Assembly (NCBI GenBank): GCA_051653685.1
Contig: JBOFWQ010000080.1
Coordinates: forward strand, 1 to 7,828
DNA: 7,828 nucleotides
Direction of reading: 5' to 3'
Source of the DNA: Faucicola sp937889485
Lineage (GTDB): Bacteria; Pseudomonadota; Gammaproteobacteria; Pseudomonadales; Moraxellaceae
Shown here piece by piece: positions 1-6,685 of this stretch. Both the position numbers and the translations under genes were made by a program. The notes beneath the pieces were generated by a model. The model saw nothing but the letters and a program-made list of their open reading frames with translations. It made no database searches and was not told the origin of the DNA. Position 1 is the first letter of the stretch. Each line of letters starts with the position of its first letter.

Positions 1-2
1 AG

Positions 3-9
3 CCTCCCT
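3..9 (-). promoter_or_regulatory. Shine-Dalgarno of a divergent gene off the left edge (probably dnaA)
   Basis: On the minus strand this reads AGGGAGG, a strong ribosome binding site, with two more bases before the window ends. A minus-strand gene should therefore start a few bases beyond position 1. In many gammaproteobacteria dnaA is divergent from rpmH, so dnaA is the likely gene; no coding sequence of it is visible here. Confidence 0.5.
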
Positions 10-48
10 AATAATAATCATTTAATATATATTTAATTATTATAAGGG
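6..48. repeat. AT-rich imperfect inverted repeat
   Basis: The arms at 6-18 and 36-48 pair at 12 of 13 positions (CCCTAATAATAAT against ATTATTATAAGGG) around a 17-base loop made almost only of A and T. It lies next to a DnaA box and in the leader of the presumed divergent gene. It could be an easily melted element or a leader hairpin of that gene; the sequence does not decide which. Confidence 0.45.
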
Positions 49-58
49 AAAAGATTTT

Positions 59-67
59 TGTGGATAA
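59..67 (-). promoter_or_regulatory. DnaA box, perfect consensus
   Basis: The plus strand reads TGTGGATAA, the complement of the consensus DnaA box TTATCCACA. The box sits inside an 8-bp inverted repeat, TTTTTGTG at 55-62 and CACAAAAA at 70-77. In this position it may serve dnaA autoregulation or origin function. It is the only convincing box I find between the left edge and rpmH. Confidence 0.7.
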
Positions 68-156
68 CTCACAAAAAATGGCTTACAATATCACTATCAA
101 CCAAACAGTGATTAAAACCCATTTTTAACAAGTGTAGGAAAAATCGAACAATCTTC

Positions 157-185
157 TTGACCTCAAGTAAAAAAATTAGCATAAT
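157..185 (+). promoter_or_regulatory. sigma-70-type promoter for rpmH
   Basis: A -35 box TTGACC (157-162; 5 of 6 to TTGACA) and a -10 box CATAAT (180-185; 5 of 6 to TATAAT) are separated by exactly 17 bases. Transcription would begin near 192 and give a leader of about 74 bases before the rpmH start. This is the best promoter match in the window and suits a highly expressed ribosomal protein gene. Confidence 0.7.
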
Positions 186-214
186 ATGAGATTAACTGTT
201 TTTAAAATTTGTAT

Positions 215-234
215 TTTAACCGCTATCGGTTAAA
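215..234 (+). promoter_or_regulatory. hairpin in the rpmH leader
   Basis: TTTAACCG (215-222) and CGGTTAAA (227-234) form a perfect 8-bp stem with a CTAT loop. It falls inside the predicted rpmH leader, ending 31 bases before the start codon. No T-run follows, so it is not a terminator. It may affect mRNA stability or translation, or may be a protein-binding palindrome. Confidence 0.45.
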
Positions 235-265
235 TGTTAACTAAAATTTAGCCAAGGTGAATTCC

Positions 266-400
266 ATGAAACGTACTTTCCAACCTAGCGTCATCAAACG
301 CAAACGTACTCACGGTTTCCGTGCTCGTATGGCAACTAAAAATGGTCGCCAAGTATTAGCGCGCCGCCGTGCCAAAGGTCGTCATCGTTTGACTGTCTAA
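266..400 (+). CDS. rpmH: 50S ribosomal protein L34
   Basis: This 44-residue protein is a small, very basic component of the large ribosomal subunit that binds 23S rRNA. It begins MKRTFQPSVIKRKRTHGFRA and ends AKGRHRLTV, which is the family signature along its whole length, and 44-46 residues is the normal size. The start is fixed by the Shine-Dalgarno AAGGTGA at 254-260, five bases before the ATG. A strong promoter lies at 157-185 and a terminator at 483-514, so the gene appears to form its own short transcription unit. Its place beside a presumed dnaA is the classic origin-proximal arrangement. The sequence is intact and identification is essentially certain. Confidence 0.97.
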   Translation: MKRTFQPSVIKRKRTHGFRARMATKNGRQVLARRRAKGRHRLTV

Positions 401-482
401 TGAATTTAGATAACGAGTAATAAGCTTTGACTTATATTTTTGGTTAGTATTGTTAAATATCAGTTAAATGCATTATTGATAT

Positions 483-514
483 AAAAAGCGATATGATAAG
501 TATATCGCTTTTTT
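483..514 (+). terminator. intrinsic terminator after rpmH
   Basis: AAAAAGCGATAT (483-494) pairs perfectly over 12 bp with ATATCGCTTTTT (502-513) around a 7-base loop, and the T-run continues to 514. The A-run on the left arm means it could also work for minus-strand transcripts. It lies 82 bases after the rpmH stop and should separate rpmH from rnpA. Confidence 0.8.
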
Positions 515-723
515 ATTGTCAGCAATTTTTGTAAGCATAGTTGCTAGCTAATTGATGTTGATAGATTATTTAGCTCCCCTACCCGATCGTTAGCCAGTGG
601 GTGGCTGTAGTTTTCATAAGGCACAACGGTTTTGCTGAGGTTGGCAGCGACACACAGGTATTATAGAGTGATTTTTGCGCATTTTAGGCGTATATTTTAG
701 GATAGCCACGTTGGGAATAAACG
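515..723. other. rpmH-rnpA spacer downstream of the terminator, with a weak candidate promoter
   Basis: The rpmH-rnpA gap is 323 bases in total and holds no credible open reading frame. Because a terminator closes rpmH, rnpA needs its own promoter. Two weak candidates are visible: TTGCTA (541-546) with GATTAT (564-569) at 17 bases, and TTGGCA (641-646) with TATAGA (662-667) at 15 bases. Neither is convincing. A 5-bp hairpin AGCCA/TGGCT lies at 592-606. Confidence 0.3.
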
Positions 724-1149
724 ATGCCTTCTACAACCCATTTTAAGTTTACCAAAAGCCAGCGTTTGTTGACGCCAAAAGATTATCAAGGTATGACCCC
801 CCAGCGGCATGTGCCAATCACTAAGCCAAAACCTGGTTTTTCTTTCAAGGTGCATCAAGATAATTTATTGATTTTTGTTAAGTTTTTGAATCCTCAATTA
901 TCTCCCATTCCCAATCGATTAGGACTGGCTATTACCAAAAAGAAGGTAAAGCGGGCGCATGAGCGTAATCGTATCAAGCGATTGACCAGAGAATATTTTC
1001 GACTTCATCAGCATGAATTGCCTGGTCAAATTGATATGCTGTTGACAATCAAGCAATTTTCGGATGATGTGCAAAATGATGTGATTGTAGAACAATTGGC
1101 AAATAGTTTTAGGTTAATCAAGGATAAGGTGAATAGAAACTTGTTGTGA
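724..1149 (+). CDS. rnpA: ribonuclease P protein component
   Basis: RnpA binds the RNase P catalytic RNA and helps it recognise and cleave the 5' leader of precursor tRNAs. The family signature is clear: FTKSQRLLTPKDY near residues 9-21, RLGLAITKKKVKRA at 65-78, and the RNR core HERNRIKRLTREYFR at 79-93, with the basic residues that contact RNA. The product has 141 residues, somewhat longer than the roughly 120 usual, mainly because of a Pro/Lys-rich stretch around residues 24-62. The ATG at 724 is the most upstream possible start, since an in-frame TAA lies at 718-720; a weak GGGA at 713-716 is the only Shine-Dalgarno. The stop overlaps the yidD start by one base, suggesting coupled translation. 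Confidence 0.93.
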   Translation: MPSTTHFKFTKSQRLLTPKDYQGMTPQRHVPITKPKPGFSFKVHQDNLLIFVKFLNPQLSPIPNRLGLAITKKKVKRAHERNRIKRLTREYFRLHQHELPGQIDMLLTIKQFSDDVQNDVIVEQLANSFRLIKDKVNRNLL

Positions 1150-1448
1150 TGGATCAGTTATTGGCAAAGTGGTTGCGGATGATCATTGGTTGTTATCGCG
1201 TGGTGATTAGCCCACTGATAGCGCCTCGTTGTCGTTTTTATCCCACTTGCTCAAGTTATGGACTAGAGGCAATTAGGTTGCATGGCGGTGCTCGTGGTGG
1301 CTGGTTGATGCTACAGCGCGTTTGTCGGTGTCACCCTTGGGGCGGGCATGGCGTCGATTTTGTGCCCTTGCCTCTTTATCGTTATCGTTATCAGTATGTG
1401 CCGCGCTTGCCTGCATTTTTTTTGGTGCGGGTGTATCGGTATCGTTGA
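1149..1448 (+). CDS. yidD: membrane protein insertion efficiency factor YidD
   Basis: YidD is a small membrane-associated protein thought to help YidC insert inner-membrane proteins. The 99-residue product shows the family pattern: an N-terminal amphipathic stretch (LRMIIGCYRVVISPLI, residues 9-24), CRFYPTCSSYGLEAI at 28-42 and RCHPWGG at 60-66. A GTG at 1146 could extend it by one codon, but the ATG at 1149 overlapping the rnpA TGA (TGATG) is the natural coupled start. After the conserved core there is an unusual Tyr/Arg-rich tail, roughly residues 72-99, with YRYRYQY and a final VYRYR. Families usually end soon after the HPWGG region, although longer tails are known. It lies between rnpA and yidC, its standard position. 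Confidence 0.92.
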   Translation: MDQLLAKWLRMIIGCYRVVISPLIAPRCRFYPTCSSYGLEAIRLHGGARGGWLMLQRVCRCHPWGGHGVDFVPLPLYRYRYQYVPRLPAFFLVRVYRYR

Positions 1449-1622
1449 TGCCTCGGTCAATTGTCATAATATTCCTAGATTTCATATGCACGTGGCGGGA
1501 TTGGGTAATGATAGAATATCTTTTTGCGTGTTTTTTTAGTAGAATACCTTCTATTTTTTAATTGTTTTTCCTCTTAGCAACTAGTGATTGATTCAAGTAG
1601 TATCATTAGATAGGATAGCTAT

Positions 1623-3329
1623 ATGCAAAAAATTTTACGGACATTGATTATTATTGCAATGTTAATCACCGCTTATTTGCTGATTTTGGCATGGCGTGAT
1701 GATTATACCAATGTAAATAAGCCCATTGCTGTAACCCCTACTACCTCGACTGCTGTGACAAGTAATGATGTGCCAGTTGCTGGGACGGCTACGGCGCCTA
1801 CCGGTGATGTGCCTGCGGCTACGGCACCTACGAGTACCGTGGTGGCTAGCCAACCGACAGGTCAGTCAGCCAATGCGCCGTTGATTAGCGTGTTGACGGA
1901 TAAATATGATATTCGCATCAATCCAGTTGGTGGTGATGTGGTTTATGCTGCCCTACGAGAGCAAACCCAAAGCCTTGGCAGTAATCAGCCGTTTGTGTTG
2001 CTCGAAGAGGATGCCAATCGCGTTTATGTGGCACAGTCGGGTTTAATTGGTGCCAATGGTATTGATAATGCCAATGGCCGTGCGAGATTTACCGCGCCTA
2101 GTAGCCAGTTTGTGATGCAGCCTCAGCAAGGTAAATTGGTGGTACCATTGACTTATCAAAAAGATGGGGTAACGGTCACCAAATCCTATACGTTTACTGA
2201 GGGTGAATACCCTATTTATGTCAGCTACAATATTAATAATACTGGTGCCCAGCCTTGGCAAGGGCAAATGTACGCGCAGTTAAAGCGCGATAATAGCGTT
2301 GATCCTGGTAAGGGTGATAAAGGTGCTATTAGTTTGTCAACTTATCTAGGCGGTGCTTGGGGTACGCCTGATAGTCCTTATAATAAAATTAAATTTGGTA
2401 ATTTTAATGACAATGCGCTAAAAGCCAGCAGTGATAAGGGCTGGGTAGGCGTAGTTCAGCATTATTTTGTGGCGGCTTGGATGCCAAAAGATTATACCGC
2501 CAATTTTTATAGCCGTGAGTCAGGTAATGATCACATTATTGGTTTTACCAGTAACCCTGTGTCAGTTGCACCAAATAAACAAGTCACTTTAACATCAACG
2601 CTCTATGCAGGGCCTAAGGTACAAACAAATCTAAAGCCACTGGCAGAAGGTTTGGATAAAACTGTTGATTATGGGGTATTGTGGCCGATTTCTAAGGTAC
2701 TATTTTGGATTTTGGATAGCGTTCACAAGGTGCTTGGTAATTGGGGCTGGTCAATCATTGTGTTAACACTGCTGGTTAAAATTGCATTAATGCCGATTGC
2801 CAATAAGAGTTATCATTCAATGGCAAAAATGCGTGCCGTTGCCCCGCGGTTACAAGCGCTAAAAGAAGAATACGGTGATGACCGTATGCGCATGTCACAA
2901 GAGATGATGCGTATTTATAAGGAAGAAAAAGTTAATCCGATGGCAGGCTGTTTGCCAATTTTCTTGCAAATGCCGATTTTCTTAGCATTGTACTGGGTGC
3001 TAGTGGAGTCAGTGCAATTACGTCATGCGCCTTGGATTGGTTGGATTCAAGATTTGTCTTCAATGGATCCTTTGTTTATTTTACCATTGATTATGGGCGC
3101 TGCTATGTTCTTTCAGCAGCATCTCAATCCCCAGCCAACAGATCCTATGCAGGCGCGTGTGATGAAATTTATGCCTGTGATTTTTACGGTGTTTATGCTG
3201 TTTTTCCCCGCAGGTTTGGTGTTGTATTGGACGGTCAATAACTTGTTTAGCATGGCGCAGCAGTATGTCATCAATAAAAAAGTAGAAAAAGAGCAAGCCG
3301 CCAAAGAGGCTGCACGCAATGTTGTGTAA
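1623..3329 (+). CDS. yidC: membrane protein insertase YidC (Oxa1 family)
   Basis: YidC inserts and folds inner-membrane proteins, alone or with the Sec translocon. The 568-residue product has the Gram-negative layout: a first membrane segment at about residues 5-23, a Thr/Ala/Pro-rich linker at 35-85, a periplasmic beta-rich P1 domain at about 86-345, then the conserved Oxa1 core with membrane segments near 350-368, 376-394, 441-461, 482-499 and 515-538. Signature stretches include SMAKMRAVAPRLQALKEEYGDD (399-420, given here as the cytosolic hairpin), EEKVNPMAGCLPIFLQMPIF (434-453) and FMPVIFTVFMLFFPAGLVLYW (516-536). At the position of the E. coli groove arginine (R366) there is K386, which keeps the positive charge. 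The start is supported by AGGA at 1612-1615, seven bases upstream. I found no convincing promoter in the 174 bases after yidD, so it may be co-transcribed with rnpA and yidD. Confidence 0.96.
   Translation: MQKILRTLIIIAMLITAYLLILAWRDDYTNVNKPIAVTPTTSTAVTSNDVPVAGTATAPTGDVPAATAPTSTVVASQPTGQSANAPLISVLTDKYDIRINPVGGDVVYAALREQTQSLGSNQPFVLLEEDANRVYVAQSGLIGANGIDNANGRARFTAPSSQFVMQPQQGKLVVPLTYQKDGVTVTKSYTFTEGEYPIYVSYNINNTGAQPWQGQMYAQLKRDNSVDPGKGDKGAISLSTYLGGAWGTPDSPYNKIKFGNFNDNALKASSDKGWVGVVQHYFVAAWMPKDYTANFYSRESGNDHIIGFTSNPVSVAPNKQVTLTSTLYAGPKVQTNLKPLAEGLDKTVDYGVLWPISKVLFWILDSVHKVLGNWGWSIIVLTLLVKIALMPIANKSYHSMAKMRAVAPRLQALKEEYGDDRMRMSQEMMRIYKEEKVNPMAGCLPIFLQMPIFLALYWVLVESVQLRHAPWIGWIQDLSSMDPLFILPLIMGAAMFFQQHLNPQPTDPMQARVMKFMPVIFTVFMLFFPAGLVLYWTVNNLFSMAQQYVINKKVEKEQAAKEAARNVV
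1767..1831 (+). repeat. imperfect tandem repeat in the yidC linker
   Basis: GATGTGCC occurs at 1767 and 1806, and GGCTACGGCGCCTAC at 1787-1801 recurs as GGCTACGGCACCTAC at 1817-1831, exactly 30 bases later. In protein terms this is a DVP...ATAPT unit used twice (about residues 49-60 and 62-70). It lies in the disordered-looking linker between the first membrane segment and the P1 domain and is a likely site of length variation between strains. Confidence 0.6.
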
Positions 3330-3350
3330 TGATGATTAGGTTGGTTTTAG

Positions 3351-3381
3351 CCCCTTAGGCATTTGTTTAAGGGGTTTTTTT
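3351..3381 (+). terminator. intrinsic terminator after yidC
   Basis: CCCCTTA (3351-3357) pairs with TAAGGGG (3368-3374) around a 10-base loop and is followed directly by seven T residues (3375-3381). It lies 21 bases after the yidC stop and closes the rnpA-yidD-yidC unit. Confidence 0.88.
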
Positions 3382-3412
3382 ATGCGATTGGTCTTGGTCA
3401 AAAATAAGCGTG

Positions 3413-3439
3413 TTGTAATGTAAACGAGAATGGTAAAAT
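3413..3439 (+). promoter_or_regulatory. candidate promoter for mnmE-nrdR-ribD
   Basis: An extended -10, TGG followed by TAAAAT (3431-3439; 5 of 6 to TATAAT), lies 15 bases after TTGTAA (3413-3418). The terminator after yidC requires a new promoter about here. The spacing is short, but the extended TGN element could compensate. Confidence 0.4.
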
Positions 3440-3470
3440 AAGTGGGTGAGCGGTTTGTTTTTTTTATGTG

Positions 3471-4874
3471 ATGATAAAAGATATGATGATAAATAATGCT
3501 GATGTCCCTATGACGGCAACCATTGCTGCAATTGCCACGCCCGTGGGGCGAGGTGGTGTGGGTGTTATTCGATTGTCAGGTGCGGATAGTTATCGCATTG
3601 CGCAGGTGTTGACGGGTCGTAGCGAGTTTAAGCCGCGTACCGCCCATTTTTGTCGGTTTTATGACGTGGATGGTAGCATCATTGATGAGGGGTTGGTGTT
3701 ATATTTCCCCGCACCACACTCCTTTACGGGGGAAGAGGTTATTGAATTGCAGGGTCATGGCGGTATGATTTTGCAGCAGCAGCTACTGGCGCGTGTGTTT
3801 GAGTTAGGCGCTAAACAGGCGGCAGCAGGTGAATTTTCTGCGCGGGCATTTGACAATGATAAATTAGATCTTGTGCAGGCAGAAGCCATTGCCGATGCCA
3901 TTGATGCCACCAGTGTGGCGGCTGCTAAAAGCGCCATACGTTCACTCACGGGCGAGTTTTCCCAAAAAATCCAGGCGTTATTGTCGTTATTAATCCAGCT
4001 GCGGTTGTATGTAGAAGCCGCGATTGATTTTCCCGATGAGGAAGGTGTGGATTTTTTGGCGGATGATCATATTGCCAAGCAGCTTTTGCAGGTTCGTCAG
4101 CAATTAGCGGCGGTGTTAGCCACTGCCAAACAAGGACAACTATTACGAGATGGGGTGTCTGTAGTGATTGCAGGGCGTCCTAATGCGGGTAAGTCAAGCT
4201 TACTTAACCGTCTGGCAGGGCAAGAGCGGGCGATTGTGACAGATATTGCGGGTACCACTCGAGATATTTTACAAGAAACGATAGTACTAAATGGTCTTAC
4301 CTTAAATTTAACCGATACCGCAGGACTTCGCCAAACAGACGATGTGGTTGAAAAAGCGGGTATCGCGCGAGCCAAACAAGCTATTGAACAAGCAGACCTG
4401 CTGCTGATGGTCTATGATGCCCACCAAGAAAGCGACCCCTTGGCACTTGCCAAAGCGCTTTTTGGTTGTCTGCCCGCTAGCAATGACATACTTATGATTG
4501 CCAATAAAGTTGACTTAACACCGCCATCGAAGCCGTTACCGAAGGCATTGGATGAGGCGGCAGGCTATCTGCCTGTTTATGTTTCTTGTAAAACAGGTCA
4601 AGGACTTGAGGCACTGATCACAGCGATTTGTGACAAAGTGGGTTTTCACCCGCCAGAGAACAGCCTAATAGCGCGTACGCGCCACCTAGACGCGCTACGC
4701 CGCACCCAAGCCGCCTTACAAGAGGCGGATGAACAACTCCACACCTACCATGCAGGTGAACTGGTAGCAGAAAGCCTGCGCCAAGCCCAACTTAGCCTCA
4801 ATGAAATCACAGGCGAATTTACCGCGGATGATTTATTAGGCAAGATTTTTGGTAGTTTTTGTATTGGTAAATAA
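3471..4874 (+). CDS. mnmE: tRNA modification GTPase MnmE
   Basis: MnmE, with MnmG, installs the 5-(carboxymethyl)aminomethyl group on wobble uridine 34 of certain tRNAs, using tetrahydrofolate and GTP. The N-terminal folate-binding domain begins ATIAAIATPVGRGGVGVIRL. Counted from the ATG at 3471, the inserted G domain shows GRPNAGKS at 235-242, GTTRD at 261-265, DTAG at 282-285 and NKVD at 345-348. The protein ends with FCIGK (463-467), the C-terminal motif whose cysteine is conserved. At 467 residues it is slightly longer than the usual 450-455. The start is uncertain: GTG 3468, ATG 3471, 3483, 3486 and 3510 are all in frame and none has a good Shine-Dalgarno. Family length favours one of the later starts. 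It leads a tight unit with nrdR and ribD; mnmG is not in the window. Confidence 0.95.
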   Translation: MIKDMMINNADVPMTATIAAIATPVGRGGVGVIRLSGADSYRIAQVLTGRSEFKPRTAHFCRFYDVDGSIIDEGLVLYFPAPHSFTGEEVIELQGHGGMILQQQLLARVFELGAKQAAAGEFSARAFDNDKLDLVQAEAIADAIDATSVAAAKSAIRSLTGEFSQKIQALLSLLIQLRLYVEAAIDFPDEEGVDFLADDHIAKQLLQVRQQLAAVLATAKQGQLLRDGVSVVIAGRPNAGKSSLLNRLAGQERAIVTDIAGTTRDILQETIVLNGLTLNLTDTAGLRQTDDVVEKAGIARAKQAIEQADLLLMVYDAHQESDPLALAKALFGCLPASNDILMIANKVDLTPPSKPLPKALDEAAGYLPVYVSCKTGQGLEALITAICDKVGFHPPENSLIARTRHLDALRRTQAALQEADEQLHTYHAGELVAESLRQAQLSLNEITGEFTADDLLGKIFGSFCIGK

Positions 4875-4900
4875 CCCCATCACAACTCTTAGGAACGCTC

Positions 4901-5422
4901 ATGCATTGCCCGTTTTGTAACGCTGAAGACACCAAAGTGATTGATTCAAGGCTGGCTGCCGAAGGCGCGCAAGTGAGACGGCGGCGGCAATGTACAGCCT
5001 GTCAAGAGCGCTTTACCACCTTTGAGATCATTGAAGCGGTGATGCCGCGTATTGTCAAATCAAACGGCAGAATTGAGCCTTATGACAATCAAAAACTACG
5101 GCGTTCGGTGCAATTACCCCTGCAAAAGCGCCCGATTGCCACCGACAATATTGAAGCCATGATTAGCCGCATTGAAAAACAGCTGCGTCAGCTAGGTGAG
5201 CGTGAAGTCCCAAGCAAAGTGCTGGGCGAAATTGTAATGAAAGAATTGAGCCAAATAGACGACGTTGCGTATGTACGCTTTGCCAGCGTGTACCGTGATT
5301 TTCAAGATATTGAAGCCTTCAAACAGATGGTCTCAACCTTATCTAACGAACCCAATAAACAAGAAATTCACAAGCGTATCAATGATTTAAGCCATCAACA
5401 TAAGCGTAAACATAGCCAATAA
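4901..5422 (+). CDS. nrdR: transcriptional repressor NrdR
   Basis: NrdR represses ribonucleotide reductase operons, sensing ATP and dATP and binding NrdR boxes in their promoters. The 173-residue product has the N-terminal zinc ribbon with cysteines C3, C6, C31 and C34 and the basic strand VRRRRQC, followed by an ATP-cone domain at about 48-140 (PRIVKSNGRIEPYDNQKLRR through YVRFASVYRDFQDIEAF). It exceeds the usual length of about 150 through a basic, hydrophilic tail after residue 145, rich in His and Lys. AGGA at 4891-4894, six bases before the ATG, supports the start. It begins 26 bases after mnmE and ends 22 before ribD; nrdR beside ribD is a common proteobacterial pairing. No nrd gene lies in the window, so its targets are elsewhere. 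Confidence 0.95.
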   Translation: MHCPFCNAEDTKVIDSRLAAEGAQVRRRRQCTACQERFTTFEIIEAVMPRIVKSNGRIEPYDNQKLRRSVQLPLQKRPIATDNIEAMISRIEKQLRQLGEREVPSKVLGEIVMKELSQIDDVAYVRFASVYRDFQDIEAFKQMVSTLSNEPNKQEIHKRINDLSHQHKRKHSQ

Positions 5423-5444
5423 AATATAAAAAAAGAGTAAAATA

Positions 5445-6524
5445 ATGTCTGATTTTTTATCTGCCGTTGACCACTATCAGCATCAATATTATATGTCACG
5501 TGCCATCACCCTTGCCGAGAAAGGACGCTATACTACGCGTCCTAACCCCAAAGTAGGCTGTGTGATTGTGAGCGAACAGCAAATTATTGGGGAAGGCTAT
5601 CATTACCAAGCGGGACAGCCGCATGCGGAAGTATTTGCCCTAAAACAAGCCGCTGCCCAACACCCCGACAAGCTAGTGGGCGCCACTGCCTATGTCACCT
5701 TAGAGCCCTGTAGCCATTATGGTCGCACCCCACCTTGTGCCGATGCCCTCATCCAAGCGGGTATTGCTGAGGTCGTCATTGCCGTTACCGATCCCAATCC
5801 AAAAGTAGCGGGTGGCGGCATTGCCAAGCTGCAGCAAGCAGGTATTCACGTCATAACGGGAATAAGTCAAGAACGTGCCTACGCGCTCAATCGTGGGTTT
5901 TTTCAGGTCATGAGCGGTGGCTTGCCCTTTGTCAGGCTAAAAATTGCCAGCAGTTTAGATGGCGGCATTGCCATGGCATCAGGACAATCAAAATGGATTA
6001 CCAGTGAAACCGCGCGCGCCGATGTGCAGCGGCTGCGCGCTCAAGCAGGGGCAATCATTACGGGTAGTGAAACAGTTTTACAAGACCAACCGAGTCTCAA
6101 TGTGCGCCAAATAGATGATGGAATACCGTTATCTGATATACCCCAACCGTTATTGGTAGTACTTGATCGGCGTCATCGTATCAAAACAACGGATATTTGG
6201 TACCAAAACCAACAGCAGCAGCGCCCCATTATATTAATGCAAGAGGCAAATTTATCCTTGACGGCGCTTTTAGAACAACTCAAAACCGACTACCATATCC
6301 ATGATATCTTGATAGAAGCAGGCGCCCAAGTGGCAGGTAGCTTTTTGCAAGCAGGATTGGTGGATGAACTCATTGTTTACCAAGCACCCTGTATCTTGGG
6401 GCACACGGCAAGGTCAATGATTCACTTTCCTGCCACGCGCATTGAGCAGCAGCTAACCACCACCTTGGTATCACACGAAACAGTCGGTAACGATCTCAAA
6501 CTCACTTACCGCTTTGATAAGTAA
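5445..6524 (+). CDS. ribD: bifunctional riboflavin biosynthesis deaminase/reductase RibD
   Basis: RibD carries out two consecutive steps of riboflavin synthesis: deamination of the diaminopyrimidine made by GTP cyclohydrolase II, then NADPH-dependent reduction of its ribose side chain. The N-terminal deaminase (about residues 15-150) shows NPKVGCVIV at 34-42, the zinc-site HAE at 60-62, and EPCSHYGRTPPCADAL at 87-102 with zinc ligands C89 and C98. The reductase domain follows, with PFVRLKIASSLDGGIA at 161-176, SKWIT at 182-186 and EAGAQVAGSFLQAGLVDELI at 291-310. The length of 359 is normal. The Shine-Dalgarno is only GAG at 5435-5437 in an A-rich stretch, so translation may depend on nrdR upstream. 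Downstream comes the long gap with DnaA boxes and parS-like sites. Confidence 0.95.
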   Translation: MSDFLSAVDHYQHQYYMSRAITLAEKGRYTTRPNPKVGCVIVSEQQIIGEGYHYQAGQPHAEVFALKQAAAQHPDKLVGATAYVTLEPCSHYGRTPPCADALIQAGIAEVVIAVTDPNPKVAGGGIAKLQQAGIHVITGISQERAYALNRGFFQVMSGGLPFVRLKIASSLDGGIAMASGQSKWITSETARADVQRLRAQAGAIITGSETVLQDQPSLNVRQIDDGIPLSDIPQPLLVVLDRRHRIKTTDIWYQNQQQQRPIILMQEANLSLTALLEQLKTDYHIHDILIEAGAQVAGSFLQAGLVDELIVYQAPCILGHTARSMIHFPATRIEQQLTTTLVSHETVGNDLKLTYRFDK

Positions 6525-6596
6525 AACCTAACAATCTATCCTTGATCACTGGGCAATTATTGCGGCAATAAAACTTCCAAGTACGCCCCTCATAAC

Positions 6597-6605
6597 TTAT
6601 CTACA
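6597..6605 (+). promoter_or_regulatory. DnaA-box-like site (one mismatch)
   Basis: TTATCTACA differs from TTATCCACA at one position. It is the first and among the weaker of four boxes in this gap; its case rests on the cluster. Confidence 0.4.
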
Positions 6606-6650
6606 AGGAGCTATAACTCATCAATTCTTACTGTTGATATGCGTTAGTGT

Positions 6651-6659
6651 GGTGGATAA
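6651..6659 (-). promoter_or_regulatory. DnaA-box-like site (one mismatch)
   Basis: The plus strand reads GGTGGATAA, so the minus strand is TTATCCACC, one mismatch from consensus at the last base. The first parS-like palindrome starts one base after it (6661). Confidence 0.5.
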
Positions 6660-6660
6660 C

Positions 6661-6676
6661 TGTTTCACATGAAACT
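6661..6676. promoter_or_regulatory. parS-like ParB binding site 1
   Basis: TGTTTCACATGAAACT matches the widely conserved chromosomal parS, TGTTTCACGTGAAACA, at 14 of 16 positions, with a central A for G and a final T for A. ParB loads at such sites near origins and spreads to organise segregation. parA and parB are not in the window. Confidence 0.7.
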
Positions 6677-6685
6677 TCATTCAAC

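Noticed and set aside
592..606. AGCCA/TGGCT hairpin as a terminator before rnpA
   Set aside because: The stem is only 5 bp and no proper T-run follows.
1376..1392. TTATCG repeats as DnaA-box remnants or a functional array
   Set aside because: TTATCGTTA matches the DnaA box poorly, and the bases fit codons for a Tyr/Arg tail.
1445..1470. yidC promoter from TTGATG and CATAAT
   Set aside because: The spacing is only 14 bases and no other -35 lies at a workable distance.
1273..1561. Overlapping open frames on both strands across yidD and its 3' flank
   Set aside because: They lack ribosome binding sites and recognisable motifs, and their composition follows from the repeated TTATCG-like codons in yidD.
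3755..4375. Minus-strand open frames inside mnmE
   Set aside because: They are opposite a clearly conserved GTPase and have no family-like features; typical shadows of the real gene.
6557..6571. TTATTGC/GCAATAA palindrome as the ribD terminator
   Set aside because: It has no T-tract, is AT-rich, and has only a one-to-three-base loop; the later hairpins fit better.
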